A DNA stretch of 64,000 nucleotides from Antedon mediterranea (Eukaryota > Echinodermata > Crinoidea > Comatulida > Antedonidae). This document shows, piece by piece, positions 53,001 through 63,183 of the stretch. Each line of letters starts with the position of its first letter. Position 1 is the first letter of the stretch. The DNA lies in NCBI RefSeq assembly GCF_964355755.1, contig NC_092672.1:4278001-4342000 (forward strand), in the 5' to 3' direction. A program made the position numbers and the translations under genes. Below the pieces are notes generated by a model. That model was given only the letters and a program-made list of their open reading frames with translations. It searched no databases and was not told where the DNA came from.

Positions 53001-56000
53001 TTTTTATATTCATTTTTATTTATTAAACTTCTCACTAAGACATACATTAGTGAAGGATGGGTCCAACAGGTGGAAACGGTCCAGTCCCACTTGCACAATG
53101 AATTCAGTTATGATCAGTGGATGTGTGTGACAGTGGCTGTATGTGTGGACTAGTACACCGGGGTAACCCCTAACCACTCATGTAAAGATGGACTAGATTC
53201 TTTAAAGTGCACATGAGCTAGATGTGTACACTGGACCTACGTGTTATAGTCCTTTACCAAGAAGACTTGTTACATGGATTGATTGAGCCGCGAACCCTTG
53301 CAGATTCTACTTCAGTTCAATACAGAGTTAAAGGTAGATTCAGTCTATAATTATAGTCACTTTAACAATAAGCTAGCTATGTTTTGTGTAATCAAAAAAT
53401 GGTTTACAATTAGAAAGAAGAGGGACCTACACTATCAAGTGATTAATTGTCATTTAAAAAAGAAATTTTCTATCAAGATTTTCACACATTGACTTCTATG
53501 AAGATGTGATTGTCCAGTAATTGATTCGGTCAATTCATCTGATTTTTATGATGACCAAAATTCAATATCAAAATAACCATATATACTCTTTTTGTAACAT
53601 TTTGATATACATTTTGTGATTTTAAATTGCATAGGTTTGATGGAGCATGGGCGTGACTGGGTTTCCATCTCGAAAATGGTTGGTTCTAAAACAGAATCGC
53701 AATGTCGCAACTTTTACTCCAACTACAGAAAGAAACTTCATCTCGAAGAAATCCTTGAAGAACATTGTAAAAACGTATGTCATTTTAGTTTTGTTATACA
53801 GTTATCTATTTTTCGATTTTATTAGGAATAATTTTGGCAATGTCTGTTTTTTATATATGAACATTTATAATAATAATGTCATACCGCTGACGAAGTCTAC
53901 AACTGTTGATTTTTTTTTATTGTTTTGTGATCAAAAGTTTAATTATTTATTTACTTGCTTTACTACCAACACAGTTGATTCTTACAATAATTATAATATA
54001 ATAATAAGTCTTATAAATCAGAACTTTAATTATCTACATACTTGCTTATCTACTACCAATATAGATGAGTCTTATAATAATTATAATAATGAGTCTAATG
54101 TATTAAGTAATGTCAATTTAATTTAAATTTAATTATTTATAGGTTTCTGGTGATAAAACAGCAGGAAGCTCAGCCATTGATTTCTCATCTGATGATGAGT
54201 CGGACGTAGACAGTGATATGGATTGTAGCACAGACACGGCAAGTGCTAGTGAAAGTGAGGATACCTCAACTTATCAAAAGAACGATAAACAATTAACTAA
54301 AACTGAAAATGATTCAAAAACTAGTGTTAAAACATCTGAAACAAATACTGAAAAAAAACCACTGGAAAATTCAAACGATATAGATTCAAAAATTAAAATA
54401 AAATCGGAAGAGACTAAAATGGAAGTTGATATTGTAAATGTGGAAATAAAGCAAGAAGACGATGATTCTAGCGCTACGTGTAGCGCGGACGAAGCACCAC
54501 ACGCCACAGATTTGTTTGATAAAACATGCGAAAAAACATCTGATAATAAAATGAGTGTTAGCTCAAGTGGGGATAAAGCAGTTAAAGTAAAGGAGGAAGT
54601 TATAAAGATCGAACCAGGTACAACGGAGCAACCGACTAGTACATTCTCTAGCTTACAGGATAATATGAATAGATTTAACATCAGGGATCTCATCAACTCG
54701 GCCATTGATAAACATCTTGGTACGTATGTTTTTGTCCATATATGGACATGATGATGTCATATCACTACCATATTTGGGCATATCACTACCATATTTAGGC
54801 ACATCACACTTTTTTTGTCAAACTAGTTTGATAGTTTAGACAGAGCTTTAAAGAGTGTGAGTGTTCCTATTGTTTTTAATAATACAACGACATATTTAAA
54901 TATAATTGGTTTTTTTTTACTCCAGCAAAACCAACTCCAATTGATGTAACCTCAAAAGAATCTGCTTCCTTGACTACAAAAAGCCACACACCCAAAGATG
55001 CCAAACCATCTCACGCATTGCTATCAAACATGGACCCAAAAGTTAACCACGTAGACAGACGTGAAAGACAAACGGTTGACAGGCGTACGCCTAGTCGGCC
55101 AGATTCTCGAGAGTCTGTTGTGAAAATGAGACCTAGATCTTCCGACTCTAATTCCGGATTCTCATCCCCACATATTGTCCACACATCGCAACATCAAGAA
55201 CGTCATCGGAGGGACCCTTACGAACGCCCTCAAGAACATTTAGAAGATTCACATGCGAGACAACAGTTTGCATATTTTGGTCATGCCGGTTATCCTAGTT
55301 ACCATGGTTATGAAAGTCTAATGGACAGAGGACATCCAGCTGCTAATTTGGACGCATATAACAGGTCATCGCGAATGTTTGTCTCTAAAACAGAATCACC
55401 ATACCCCTTGATACCATCACCTCTAGCCACCCAAGATAGGGAATTGTTACTAAGGCAGGCTAGAGCTACTCCCACTGGGATGCCAAAGGTGTCGATGCCA
55501 CCTCCGCCACCTCTTAAGCCTAGTAAATCACCCAAGCCTATAAAGGATGAGAAATTATCGCCTACGATACAGATGGTGCATGCCGTGCCTGGATCTATTA
55601 CTCATGGTACACCTAACAATTATCCAAGATCATCACCGTCACCCAATAGGTTCGTGGTCTTTTGTTTGTGATTGACAGTTGTCTGCTTATTTGAATATAT
55701 ATATAATAATGTTTTTGCTTTTCTGGCTTTTTCGTTTTGATTTAGCTTTTTTTTTTGTATCTCCATTGAGATCCAGCTGCTGATACCCACAGCATTGTAA
55801 TTTTTTCAGTAATTTGCCTTTGGATTTATAATAATGTAATATATATATTAATGTAATATATATATAAAATTATGTAAACAGTTAGAAATGCAGACCCCCT
55901 TAGTTATCTCTATGCACCCTCAAGATTATACAGTGAGAAAGCACCAATTTGTATTGAATACAGCACCCCTAGAGAAACCTACCTTTATTACCACACAAAG

Positions 56001-59000
56001 TGTCCCCTTAAGCTTAGTTCCCACTGGTGATGCAACGCAATGACGTAACGCAACGCAAGTGATTTGACCAATCACAAGCCATGGATTATTCGAACAGTGG
56101 CTTGTCATTGGTCAACTCGCTTGTGTTGCGTTACATCCTTGTGTCTCTAGTGGGAACCAATCATTAGTAAGGGTGTCTCCTTGAATAGGGACTGGCTGTA
56201 TTGTTATAAGGAGTGTCCCATTAATAGTGATGTACTCTACTTTACCACTGTGCCTTTTCATTGTACAGAGTACCTAAAGGAACACCAGTGAGGTATGATG
56301 CCCATCTGATGCAACAAGCCCATCATCAGCTATCGCCTAATCAGCATCAAGGTGGCTCTATCACACATGGTACGCCAATTGGGCCAAAAGAGACAACATC
56401 AGTGGGATCCATAACAAAAGGGATTCCTATTAAGCAAGAACCAAGAGGTACAATAAAAAGTTGATACTATTTTGCTTTCTTTGAATTTTATATAAAATAA
56501 GTCAAAACTCCCTAAATATTGTCCCTTGGGTTGGCCCAAAATATTGTTTTTTTTTACAATTCTAGGTTGTAGAATAAACCTGCGATTGTTAAGGTTTTAC
56601 TTATTTGTATCCTTTTTACTTTAAACAGGAAGCCATTATGGTAGCCATGAAAGCCAACGAAATATGCAAAGGGAGTATGAACATGCCACGCATCACAGGG
56701 ACAGAGAGACGAACGCAAGTCTGTATGAAGCCAGTTTACGAGCGGCTCAACGACGTGAGAGCCCCGTTACAAAATACGAAGGCCGAGTCGTCTATGAAGC
56801 TCATTCTAAAGGTATAATGTCGGCTAGATTATGATTGTTGCTGTTTTCCTATTCACACACTGACTTAAGCTCTGTCTACACTATCAAGCAAAAACTTTAA
56901 TGTGCCCATATATGGACATTATGATGTCATATCCATATTTGGGCATATCACCATATTTGGGCACATCACACTTTTTTTGTCACATAAAGTTTGATAGTGT
57001 AGACAGAGCTTTAGAACTCAATCTGTGTATTGTAAAGATTCTATGCAAAAAATAGGTAGCACTTCATTCCAGTATTAGCATGCAAAGCCTTATTTAAATA
57101 GTTACTCCATTTACTGTCAAACAGATAGATTGTGCATGCTTCTTAATAGCCCACTACTAGCCCACATACCATTTTATTAGACATGCATCGGGCTAGTGCT
57201 AAATTGATATTTAGAAATGCTATTATACTGTGATGATTATCATTGCACTGCAATCAATCAATCTTGTTGTATACTAGGAGGGAGTGGTGATGGCCACAGT
57301 ATGTATAATGTACATTACCCTCATGGAGCACAAGAGATGGCACTCTCTAGGGGACAGTTTGACAGCTCTAAAGAGACTCTAGCAGGTTAGTTGGAGATGG
57401 CTTGCTTGCTCATGGATGCTTAGTTCACTTGGATAGGGTCACCCAGCTGTCTTTTCTCCCCACCCGAAAGTTTATTTTACAACATACAACTCTGCATAAG
57501 TTTTTTTGTAGCTACCCTAATGTTGCTATAAATAACTGGGTAACTGGTCTATGTAAGGATTGATAACTGCTAATGATTATGAGCAACTGCTAATATGAGT
57601 TATGTAATAGTATAAACTCAAGTTTTTGAATTTGACAAAGTTATACCACTTACAACCTATATGGTAATGAATTCCAAAAAATGGTTTTATTTTTTGTTTA
57701 GGTGATTTTCTGACTGCTAAGAAGATGCGGCATTTACCAAGTAGTAGTGGAAAAGACCGTCCAGCATCACCTCCTAGAGCGCCCCATACGCCTACAAATA
57801 AGACACCTTACTCTCAACTTGAAGCAGCCCACTTACCGCCTCACATGCTTTACCCTCACCAGGTATTCTTTTGTTTTCGTTTTTAGGTTCAAATATTATT
57901 TATATTTAACAGTTTTGATTTTTTGTTTAAACTTCCCCACTTCCAAAATCAAGTGATATTTTGATTATGTGAGAATATTATTTGCGGTTTTTATCTTTGT
58001 ATTTTAGGGAGGTCTGATGTACATACAAACAGGTTATCTGCCAGTCCACCACATGCCTGCACAATACATACCAATCAGCCACCCTGCATCGCCTCATGTA
58101 CTACCCCCTCACCCTCACACTTCCCTTGCTCATATTCCGCAAGGTCCTCCTGATGCTAGGCCTCAATCGTCAGGAGCCCAACATCGGGAGGTTTACATGG
58201 ATTATCCAGGTGGACCACCTAGACATTGGCCTGGAGTGTCACCGCATGATCAGGCTAGGTTGAGCTCTGGGAGAGGAGCTAGCCCAGGTGCACAGGCACA
58301 AGCGAGGATGCATGGGCAACCACCGTCGATGGGTAGCATCATGCAGGGAACGCCGATGCGAGTGGGGCCTAGCATCATGACTGGTACGCCAAACCATGAG
58401 TTGAAAGCTGCAGCCAGAGTGACTGCAGACAGTAGTAGTGGTAAGGACAATTTTGTTTATTTGTATTCGATATTAAAACCAATCGCAGTGATGACAACAC
58501 CACATAAGGAGGTGGTTTAAGTGTGACCACAATGACAATGCCACAAGCCTAACAATATTCTGATAACACTGATAACAATATACTGTACCGACATTTCTGA
58601 TACCAGTATACTGCTATTATTGATACTGATAGCATTCTGACATTACTGATAATATAATGTAAAGACAATACTGATACCAATATACTGATACCAATATACT
58701 GATATTACTGATAGCATTCTGACATTACTGGTAATATAATGTAAAGACAGTACTGATACCAATATACTGATATTACTGATACCATTCGGACTGATAAAAA
58801 TATACTATAAAGACAATACTGATACCAATATACTTATATTACTGATACTGATAGCATTCTGATATTACTGATGGCACTGATAACAATATTATGACATTAC
58901 TGATGCTGATAACATTTTGTAATCATTTACCAGGTTCTCGGAGCAAGTCTGTTGCCATACAGCCTACTGGAACTGAGGCATTTCAAGCTCTTATAAATCT

Positions 59001-61805
59001 AGCAACATCATCCGAAGATAGAAAGAACGATGGTGGGTGTCTTCTGCACAACTTTACAAACTATATAAATATAATATAAATTCCCTTGAACTAATATACA
59101 TGCCATATAATTAATACAAATGACCTATAATTTATATAAAAAATACCAATGTAGATAATAGAGGTGTGTTTCAACTTATTAAAATCACCTATGGTTTATA
59201 AACATTTCCTATAAATTATACAATTGCGCTAAAAATTAATTTAAAAATGCCATAGGACTAAAAAAAAATGTAGACATTAGAGCTAGAAGAGATGCTATAA
59301 AACTAGATGTGTAACAACTAAAACACCTCCCTAAAGCTAAAGCTCTGTATACACTATCAAACTTTCTGTAATAAAAAAATGTGCCCATAGATAGACAGGA
59401 TGATGTCATATCACTACCATATTTGGGAATATCACTACCATATTTGGGAATATCACTACCATATTTGGGCACATCACACTTTGTTTGTCAAACTAGTTTG
59501 ATTCTATAGACAGGACTTAATAGATTGTAGAGATGCCCTTTGACATAATATAATAATGCAATAAAGTTTCCTATTTAAAAATGCATGATGATTAGGCTTA
59601 ATTTCGTTATTAATTTGATATTTTTCAGATAAGCCGTCAGGAACAAAAACTGGAAAGCGAACAGAAAGATCAGATGCAAATCCGAATGAGAGCCATTTCT
59701 CATCTCGCCGGCCTGTTGCTATGGTTGAACCGTCAACTCGGAACCAATCTCCTAGCAAGCAGAGAGTTGACCAAGTCAGGGAAAACAAACCAGACTCATC
59801 ATCGGAGGATTGCTCACAAAGAGAAAGGAAAATAAATACCAATACGAACTATTCAGCAATTATAGCAGCTTTGTTTACACATGAGAATAAAGGTGCCGGT
59901 GATAATAAGGAAACCGGGAAGGATGGACCTTCAGGAGGAACGCCAATAACAGCTGCGAATCTAATTGAAGTGATAATAAATCAATCAATAAACCAACAAT
60001 CTGATCAGGATGAAGCAGAAAATAATAAGAAACCACGGCAGGAGTCTGCCAGTTCTAAAGGCAAAGCTGCCGAAGATAGACCAGCAGTTGGTTCTTCAAT
60101 TGGAGATGTGAAGAAACCATCGACGACTGCATCTTGCCCTGATTCCTCACAAATAACACTTTCTGAACATATAGACTCAATTATTTCGCATTATGAATCT
60201 CCGGCTGCGTCGTCGGATGTTGTGTCTCAGGGAAACTCACCAAATCCGTCTTCTATGAGAGATCATTCTGGTACCGTTGACACTACAACCGTACCTTCCT
60301 CGAGTAAGTCGTCAGTTGAGGCAAGTTCCAGTACTGGTTCTAAGGAAACGTCGAGGAGTGTGAATGAAGCAGAAGCTACATCTTCATCCCAAGTACCATA
60401 CAAAGTGAGTCAAATGTCTATGCACTTTACTGAACTCTTACGTAGCACCCTAACAAGCTCATCACCTACTGAAAACTTGCACTCAAGCACAAAGAAACAA
60501 TCGCCTCCTGCAAGGAGGTTTGATCTGCCCTCTAGTGGTTGTTTAGTCCCTGATAGTCGAACAAAAGATGGGTTTGGTGCTAGTAGGGGCGTATCCCCAA
60601 GCTCAACATCAGCTTTGCATAGGCAGCCTGGAAAGTCTCCTGACAGACCCCTTGTTGAGAGTAGCCAAGATATGGTGCTAAAGAACAGAGTCTATGGCTC
60701 TGATAGAGATAGTTTGTCACCTAGAAAACATCTAGAAAGTAGTTTACATCAGGGGAAACCCATGCATTTGTCGTCTCCTCGGAACAATCCAACTGAGCTT
60801 TTAGGTCAATGCCATGCTTCCTCAACCGGTGGTGGAAATAGGTCAGGTCATTCACCCTCACGGAAAACCTTAATGGATAATCAGACAAGGACTGCAGTAT
60901 TACAGGGTAGAAACTGTAGCCCAAAAGCTGATAGCCCTAAGCCTAGCTCAGCGTCGACTGAGGGCCTGCCTTCTAGAATGCCATCAGTCGGGAGTCAAAA
61001 TCGTACTCCACCAAGAACGCTTGCTAAGCCTGTAGTTATAAATAATGTACCACTGAAGATGAGCAGCTGCAAGACTAATAACACATTGTCATTTCAGTTT
61101 GATCTGCAGCAAGCTATGGAACATGTGATTGATGCTCAATTGAGACATGAACGTAATGATAATAAACAAATACGAATGGACGAATACGTCACACGATTGG
61201 TAAATGCGGAATTTAGTGGTTCAAGCAATCGGCAGAATCCGCCGCCTGACAACAGTAGTTCGTCAAAGAACACTGGTGCCAGTTCTTCGGAGGACGTTCG
61301 ACCAGACACATCTTCTGGTTGTAGACCCTTACATGGGAATGCCAGACCGGATGCTTACGACACAGAAGTGTCAAACAGTAAGAGAAGTACTTTATTAGAA
61401 GCTGCTCCATCAGGTTTGGCAGCAGCTAAGAACTCTGAAAAGATAGTTTCTAGTCATAATCCTGTAGTGGCTGCACAGTCTTCAACTGTAGACGATTCAG
61501 GCCAACAAGTGCAGTCACATTACCCAGGCTCCTCCCAAGTTAACTATCCCTTAGCGAATCAATATAGATATTCTGCATTATCCATTTTAAATATTGGAGG
61601 ACCACCGTCTGGGATAGCACCATCCGGGATAGCACATCCTATGCCACATCAAAATCAATCTCTCCATGTTCCTCCGACACACTCAAGCCAAACCAGTAGC
61701 CCTTCCCCTGGGTTAGGGGCTGTTAAACAAGTAGCAGGCTACCGGGATAAAGAACCTCAACCTCTGCTTTCCTCTCAGTATGAAACCCTATCAGATAGTG
61801 ATTAA
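32035..61805 (+). CDS. NCOR: NCOR, nuclear receptor corepressor (NCOR1/NCOR2/SMRTER family)
   Basis: 29 coding exons; starts-ends: 32035-32057, 39401-39578, 39863-39969, 40853-41039, 41205-41366, 41560-41676, 43925-43981, 44160-44212, 44576-44642, 45383-45468, 47580-47666, 48708-48883, 49001-49143, 49510-49694, 50531-50799, 51443-51602, 51860-51975, 52612-52728, 52945-52992, 53635-53774, 54143-54719, 54926-55649, 56269-56447, 56629-56811, 57278-57385, 57702-57862, 58008-58440, 58934-59032, 59629-61805. All phases agree: 2,372 aa. It is the nuclear scaffold that brings HDAC3, TBL1 and GPS2 to unliganded nuclear receptors. In order: N-terminal RPD1/GPS2-TBL1 coiled-coil part (~190-260), DAD-SANT1 (~350-500), acidic/basic linker, a cysteine-rich insert (~634-760), SANT2 (~767-823), GSI repeats ([24 protein letters not shown]), CoRNR boxes, and the family C-terminus [14 protein letters not shown]. 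The in-frame ATG at 39402 is the fallback start. A single gene here fits a pre-duplication ortholog of both vertebrate copies. Confidence 0.96.
33677..33810 (+). mobile_element. MITE family M1, 3'-truncated, NCOR intron 1
   Basis: Left end AAAGCTCTGTCTACACTATC intact; right end breaks off at AAAGTTTAATAGACGATCG. Confidence 0.85.
36192..36401 (+). pseudogene. Possible decayed coding fragment in NCOR intron 1
   Basis: About 190 bp are less AT-rich than the surroundings and stay open in one frame with a mixed amino-acid composition (for example [13 protein letters not shown]). No family recognised; chance is a fair alternative. Confidence 0.2.
36737..37657 (+). mobile_element. Small DNA transposon, Harbinger-like ends, NCOR intron 1
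   Basis: Terminal inverted repeats of ~34 bp start GGCCATGTAAAAAAAAAA and contain TTGTTGATCGTCCT on the left, with the complement on the right. The element is flanked on both sides by TTA (36734-36736 and 37658-37660), the 3-bp target duplication typical of PIF/Harbinger elements. Length 921 bp. No transposase or Myb-like protein is encoded; instead there is a single 111-codon ORF. Long A runs lie inside the right end. Confidence 0.75.
37065..37400 (+). CDS. 111-aa hypothetical protein carried by the TIR element
   Basis: An uninterrupted frame from ATG 37065 to TAA 37400, in a locally GC-richer stretch with balanced amino-acid use: it starts [16 protein letters not shown], has [20 protein letters not shown] and ends [11 protein letters not shown]. 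The alternating hydrophobic pattern suggests a small beta-rich fold. I do not recognise a family; it resembles neither a DDE transposase nor a Myb/SANT protein. No splice sites are needed. It could be a captured host exon, an accessory protein of a larger autonomous relative, or a remnant of a longer protein. Confidence 0.45.
   Translation: MPFVVLSITREGSSSPIKDWFGCEVTADVTFSELYVELYTGKFDGESVVGDRPTLPTVYASDRKPGKGDGMIKVSAQFIKFVQTPTVPEITMPQNARPSAFVVLSLYTETE
38541..38735 (+). repeat. Dispersed repeat R5, copy 1
   Basis: Shares GCCAGCCAATGGATTTTTGG and ACTACAAAATAACCTATTCA, in the same order and spacing, with 49795-49965 in NCOR intron 14. Family unknown. Confidence 0.7.
43172..43335 (+). mobile_element. 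MITE family M1, full-length, NCOR intron 6
   Basis: Ends TTAAGCTCTGTCTACACTAT and GATAGTGTAGACAGAGCTTT pair. Confidence 0.92.
43684..43830 (+). mobile_element. MITE family M1, full-length, NCOR intron 6 (second)
   Basis: Ends TTAAGCTCTGCCTACACTAT and GATAGTGTAGACAGAGTTTA; the GTCCATATATGG block is missing. Confidence 0.9.
44348..44507 (+). mobile_element. MITE family M1, NCOR intron 8
   Basis: Left end lacks the outer six bases (starts TTTTGGTCTACACTATC); right end GATAGTGTAGACAGAGCTTA is intact. Confidence 0.9.
44802..44927 (+). mobile_element. MITE family M1, NCOR intron 9
   Basis: Left end AAAGCTCTACCTACACTATT; right end stops at GATAGTGTAGTG. The middle has lost one block. Confidence 0.85.
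45469..47579 (+). other. NCOR intron 10
   Basis: Contains a relic of the 27408 palindrome (~45522-45545), a copy of the GTTCACAAGACAAACAT repeat (~45640-45770), and a MITE at 45779-45924. From 46000 to 47579 I see nothing beyond AT-rich DNA with A runs near 46940 and 47190. Confidence 0.6.
45779..45924 (+). mobile_element. MITE family M1, full-length, NCOR intron 10
   Basis: Ends TAAAGCTCTGTCTACACTAT and ATAGTGTAGACAGAGCTTTA pair, with outer TA on both sides. Confidence 0.92.
47667..48707 (+). other. NCOR intron 11
   Basis: After the retroposon tail there are three AAAAGAATTAAATG units (47795-47830), then a repeat-like stretch (47880-48115) with GGACA-type motifs and two CATTTTCCCATGAAA-like strings, similar in style to DNA at 55880-56250. 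Nothing else seen. Confidence 0.5.
47683..47790 (-). mobile_element. Retroposon tail with (AAT)n, reverse orientation, NCOR intron 11
   Basis: Nine AAT units followed by a minus-strand version of the GCTTTGAGCACTCTTGAG/GCTATATGAA tail type seen at 25780-25913. Confidence 0.45.
49144..49509 (+). other. NCOR intron 13 with a tRNA-derived SINE
   Basis: 49209-49415 looks like a SINE: TAGCTTGGTGG fits the pol III A box and TGTTCAATCC, about 45 bases later, fits the B box; the tail is AAATAAATAAATT. The body after the B box is not tRNA-like. Not a functional tRNA gene. Confidence 0.55.
49795..49965 (+). repeat. Dispersed repeat R5, copy 2, NCOR intron 14
   Basis: Direct counterpart of 38541-38735; both keep the 20-mer GCCAGCCAATGGATTTTTGG. 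Confidence 0.7.
50843..51056 (+). mobile_element. LINE 3' end: last ~56 codons of a reverse-transcriptase ORF
   Basis: Reading from 50860, the frame runs [20 protein letters not shown], then [20 protein letters not shown] and a stop at 51028. KRRRGRPR followed by a D/R-rich helix is the usual C-terminus of endonuclease/reverse-transcriptase proteins of non-LTR elements. A stop directly before the fragment shows 5' truncation. It lies in NCOR intron 15. Confidence 0.7.
51153..51309 (+). mobile_element. MITE family M1, NCOR intron 15
   Basis: Ends TAAGCTCTGTCTACACTATG and TAGTGTAGACAGAGCTTTA; a short deletion removes the left ATCAAAC. Confidence 0.9.
51603..51859 (+). other. NCOR intron 16, GC-AG type
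   Basis: The only donor that keeps phase and sequence (CRSIRRRCPIPTC across the joint) is AGAAG/GCAAGT, a GC donor with otherwise perfect consensus; the acceptor is TTATAATAG. Confidence 0.8.
52274..52386 (+). mobile_element. MITE family M1, shortened, NCOR intron 17
   Basis: Left end GTAAAGCTCCACTACTTC is diverged; right end GATAGTGTAGACAGAGCTTT is intact. Confidence 0.85.
53040..53310 (+). repeat. Dispersed repeat family R2, copy 2, NCOR intron 19
   Basis: Shares TTCTTTAAAGTGCACA, GTGTACACTGGACCTACG and TATAGTCCTT with the minus strand of 26090-26416. Confidence 0.6.
54734..54853 (+). mobile_element. MITE family M1, 5'-truncated, NCOR intron 21
   Basis: Begins at GTCCATATATGGACATG, 14 bases after the donor of exon 21, and ends GATAGTTTAGACAGAGCTTT. 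The left terminus is missing. Confidence 0.88.
55713..55833 (+). repeat. Dispersed repeat (Penelope-like tail family), NCOR intron 22
   Basis: Shares TTTTCTGGCT, GTTTTGATTTAGCTTTT, TTTGTATCTCCATTGAGA and TTTGCCTTTGGATTTA with 20172-20343; the hammerhead-like part is not present. Confidence 0.65.
56013..56160. mobile_element. Palindromic MITE of another family, NCOR intron 22
   Basis: Arms start TTAGTTCCCACT and end AGTGGGAACCAA, contain GTAACGCAACGCAAG against CTTGTGTTGCGTTAC, and meet at CACAAGCCA/TGGCTTGTC. It splits a GTGTCCC-type repeat stretch. Confidence 0.8.
56865..57013 (+). mobile_element. MITE family M1, full-length, NCOR intron 24
   Basis: Ends TTAAGCTCTGTCTACACTAT and ATAGTGTAGACAGAGCTTTA. 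Confidence 0.92.
58555..58915 (+). repeat. Minisatellite, NCOR intron 27
   Basis: Irregular repeats built from GATACCAATATACTGATA, TAGCATTCTGACATTACTG and ATATAATGTAAAGACA; four to five long units. Confidence 0.85.
59337..59519 (+). mobile_element. MITE family M1 with three copies of the inner repeat, NCOR intron 28
   Basis: Left end TAAAGCTCTGTATACACTAT; right end diverged (TTGATTCTATAGACAGGA). The inner unit ATATCACTACCATATTTGGG occurs three times instead of one or two. Confidence 0.9.
59961..59978 (+). other. NCOR CoRNR box N3: LIEVII
   Basis: The context [13 protein letters not shown] aligns by position with the first vertebrate receptor-binding CoRNR box; pattern (I/L)xx(I/V)I is met. 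Confidence 0.85.
60171..60185 (+). other. NCOR CoRNR box N2: IDSII
   Basis: [13 protein letters not shown] matches the layout of the second vertebrate box (L-H-I-x-x-I-I). Confidence 0.85.
61116..61130 (+). other. NCOR CoRNR box N1 candidate: MEHVI
   Basis: [17 protein letters not shown] sits where the third vertebrate box is expected. Methionine replaces I/L at the first position, so binding may differ. Confidence 0.5.
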
Positions 61806-61898
61806 ACAACAAATCCACAGATTAGGCCTGCCATCATTCTAGTATAAAAACCTAACCATTTTAAATTAAATGCTATTTTGGTAAAGTTTTATATCATT

Positions 61899-62029
61899 AA
61901 GCCTTGTGTAGACTATCAAACTAGTTTGAACAAAAATGTGTGATGTTGTGATATGACATCATCATGTCTATATATGGGCACATCACATTTTTTTGTCACA
62001 TAAAGTTGATACTGTAGACAGAGCTTTAC
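61899..62029 (+). mobile_element. MITE family M1, NCOR 3' UTR
   Basis: Ends TTAAGCCTTGTGTAGACTAT (diverged) and ACTGTAGACAGAGCTTTA. It would be transcribed in the mRNA. Confidence 0.85.
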
Positions 62030-62616
62030 AATACATTTTTTTGTAATACACATTTATTGTTTATGTTCGATGATTTTATGGTATACATATTAGTGTTGCA
62101 CTACATGGTTGGGTTGTATTATTATCTTTATGTTATAAAGTGTAGCGCAAAAAAAATATTTGACACCACTAACCATATTATTTATGTTGTATACCCTTGC
62201 AATTAGGTAATGACTGAAATAATGGTATACAGCAGTCAAAATTTATAACAAAGGATTAAGGCACAAATAATAATACTATAGGGGTGGGCTGTACCATTGT
62301 ATTCTTAGGATGTGTTGTAGAAAGAATAATTTCTATGTTGGAAATAGATAATTGTATAAATACAATATGTTAGGTGCTTAACAGTTGTAACGTAAGCAGG
62401 GTGTTGAATATTCATGTGTAAATATTCATGAATATTCATGTGTAAATGATTGACATGAGTGATAATGTAAAATAAATCTGTATATAAGTAATGTTTATAT
62501 CATGTTTAAGGTAAACGTTTCCTACAATTATAAAAAAAAATGCTTAAACACTTTTCAACATTTATTTGCATGAAACGTGGCATCAGTGCTGTAAAAAAAA
62601 ACTTTTTTCTTTGTGT

Positions 62617-62762
62617 AAAGCCCTGTCTACACTTTCAAACTATGATGTGCCCAAATATGGTAGTGATATGCTTAAATATGGTAGTGATATGACGCCATCA
62701 TGTGCATATATGGGCACATCACGTTTTTTTTCACATAAAGTTTGATAGTGTAAACAGAGCTC
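62617..62762 (+). mobile_element. MITE family M1, downstream of NCOR
   Basis: Ends AAAGCCCTGTCTACACTTTC and GATAGTGTAAACAGAGCTC; two GGTAGTGATATG units. Confidence 0.88.
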
Positions 62763-62893
62763 AAGGGAGTTGTCGTGTTTTGGTGCCAGTAAGGGGCTCT
62801 TCCTGCCTCCAAACAGGAGCACAGCTCTCTACCATACCTCCTACTGAAATTTCTTTCTAGTCCCCCTCTGGCACCAATTCGGGAAAGTACATC

Positions 62894-63183
62894 CATTCAG
62901 GGCTGTAAAGTGTGGCTGTTCGATCAAGGTATAGTTGTTTTTTTTTCTTCTCCCAAATGCTAGTTTCTATTTTTAAACAGTTATACTGTATTATTTGAAT
63001 ATGCTCTTGGGTAAAATACAAGAAAAACAATACAATTATGATAATTATACACACAAGAGCATATAAACAATTATTTACTTACTTAGACCCTGTGAGTGAA
63101 TAACTTTACATAACACCTAATTTACAGTACATTGATGAAATCCACTAGCCTTGAGGTTCACTAACATTTTACAGCCCTGAATG
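62894..63183. mobile_element. Possible non-autonomous TIR element
   Basis: CATTCAGGGCTGTAAA at 62894-62909 and its exact complement at 63168-63183 enclose 258 bp. CAGGG is a common start of hAT ends, but no 8-bp target duplication is visible. Confidence 0.4.

Noticed and set aside
53647-54126. 159-codon plus-strand frame over NCOR exon 20 and intron 20
   Set aside because: It is out of frame with the SANT2 exon and runs through AT-rich intron; the peptide is low-complexity N/Y-rich.
54274-54705. 143-codon minus-strand frame
   Set aside because: Antisense shadow of NCOR exon 21; serine-rich because the sense strand is rich in acidic and lysine codons.
61908-62020. CRISPR-like or regulatory array made of the repeated CATCATGTCCATATATGGGC words
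   Set aside because: The words are the inner parts of dispersed MITEs, not a local array with spacers, and the genome is eukaryotic.
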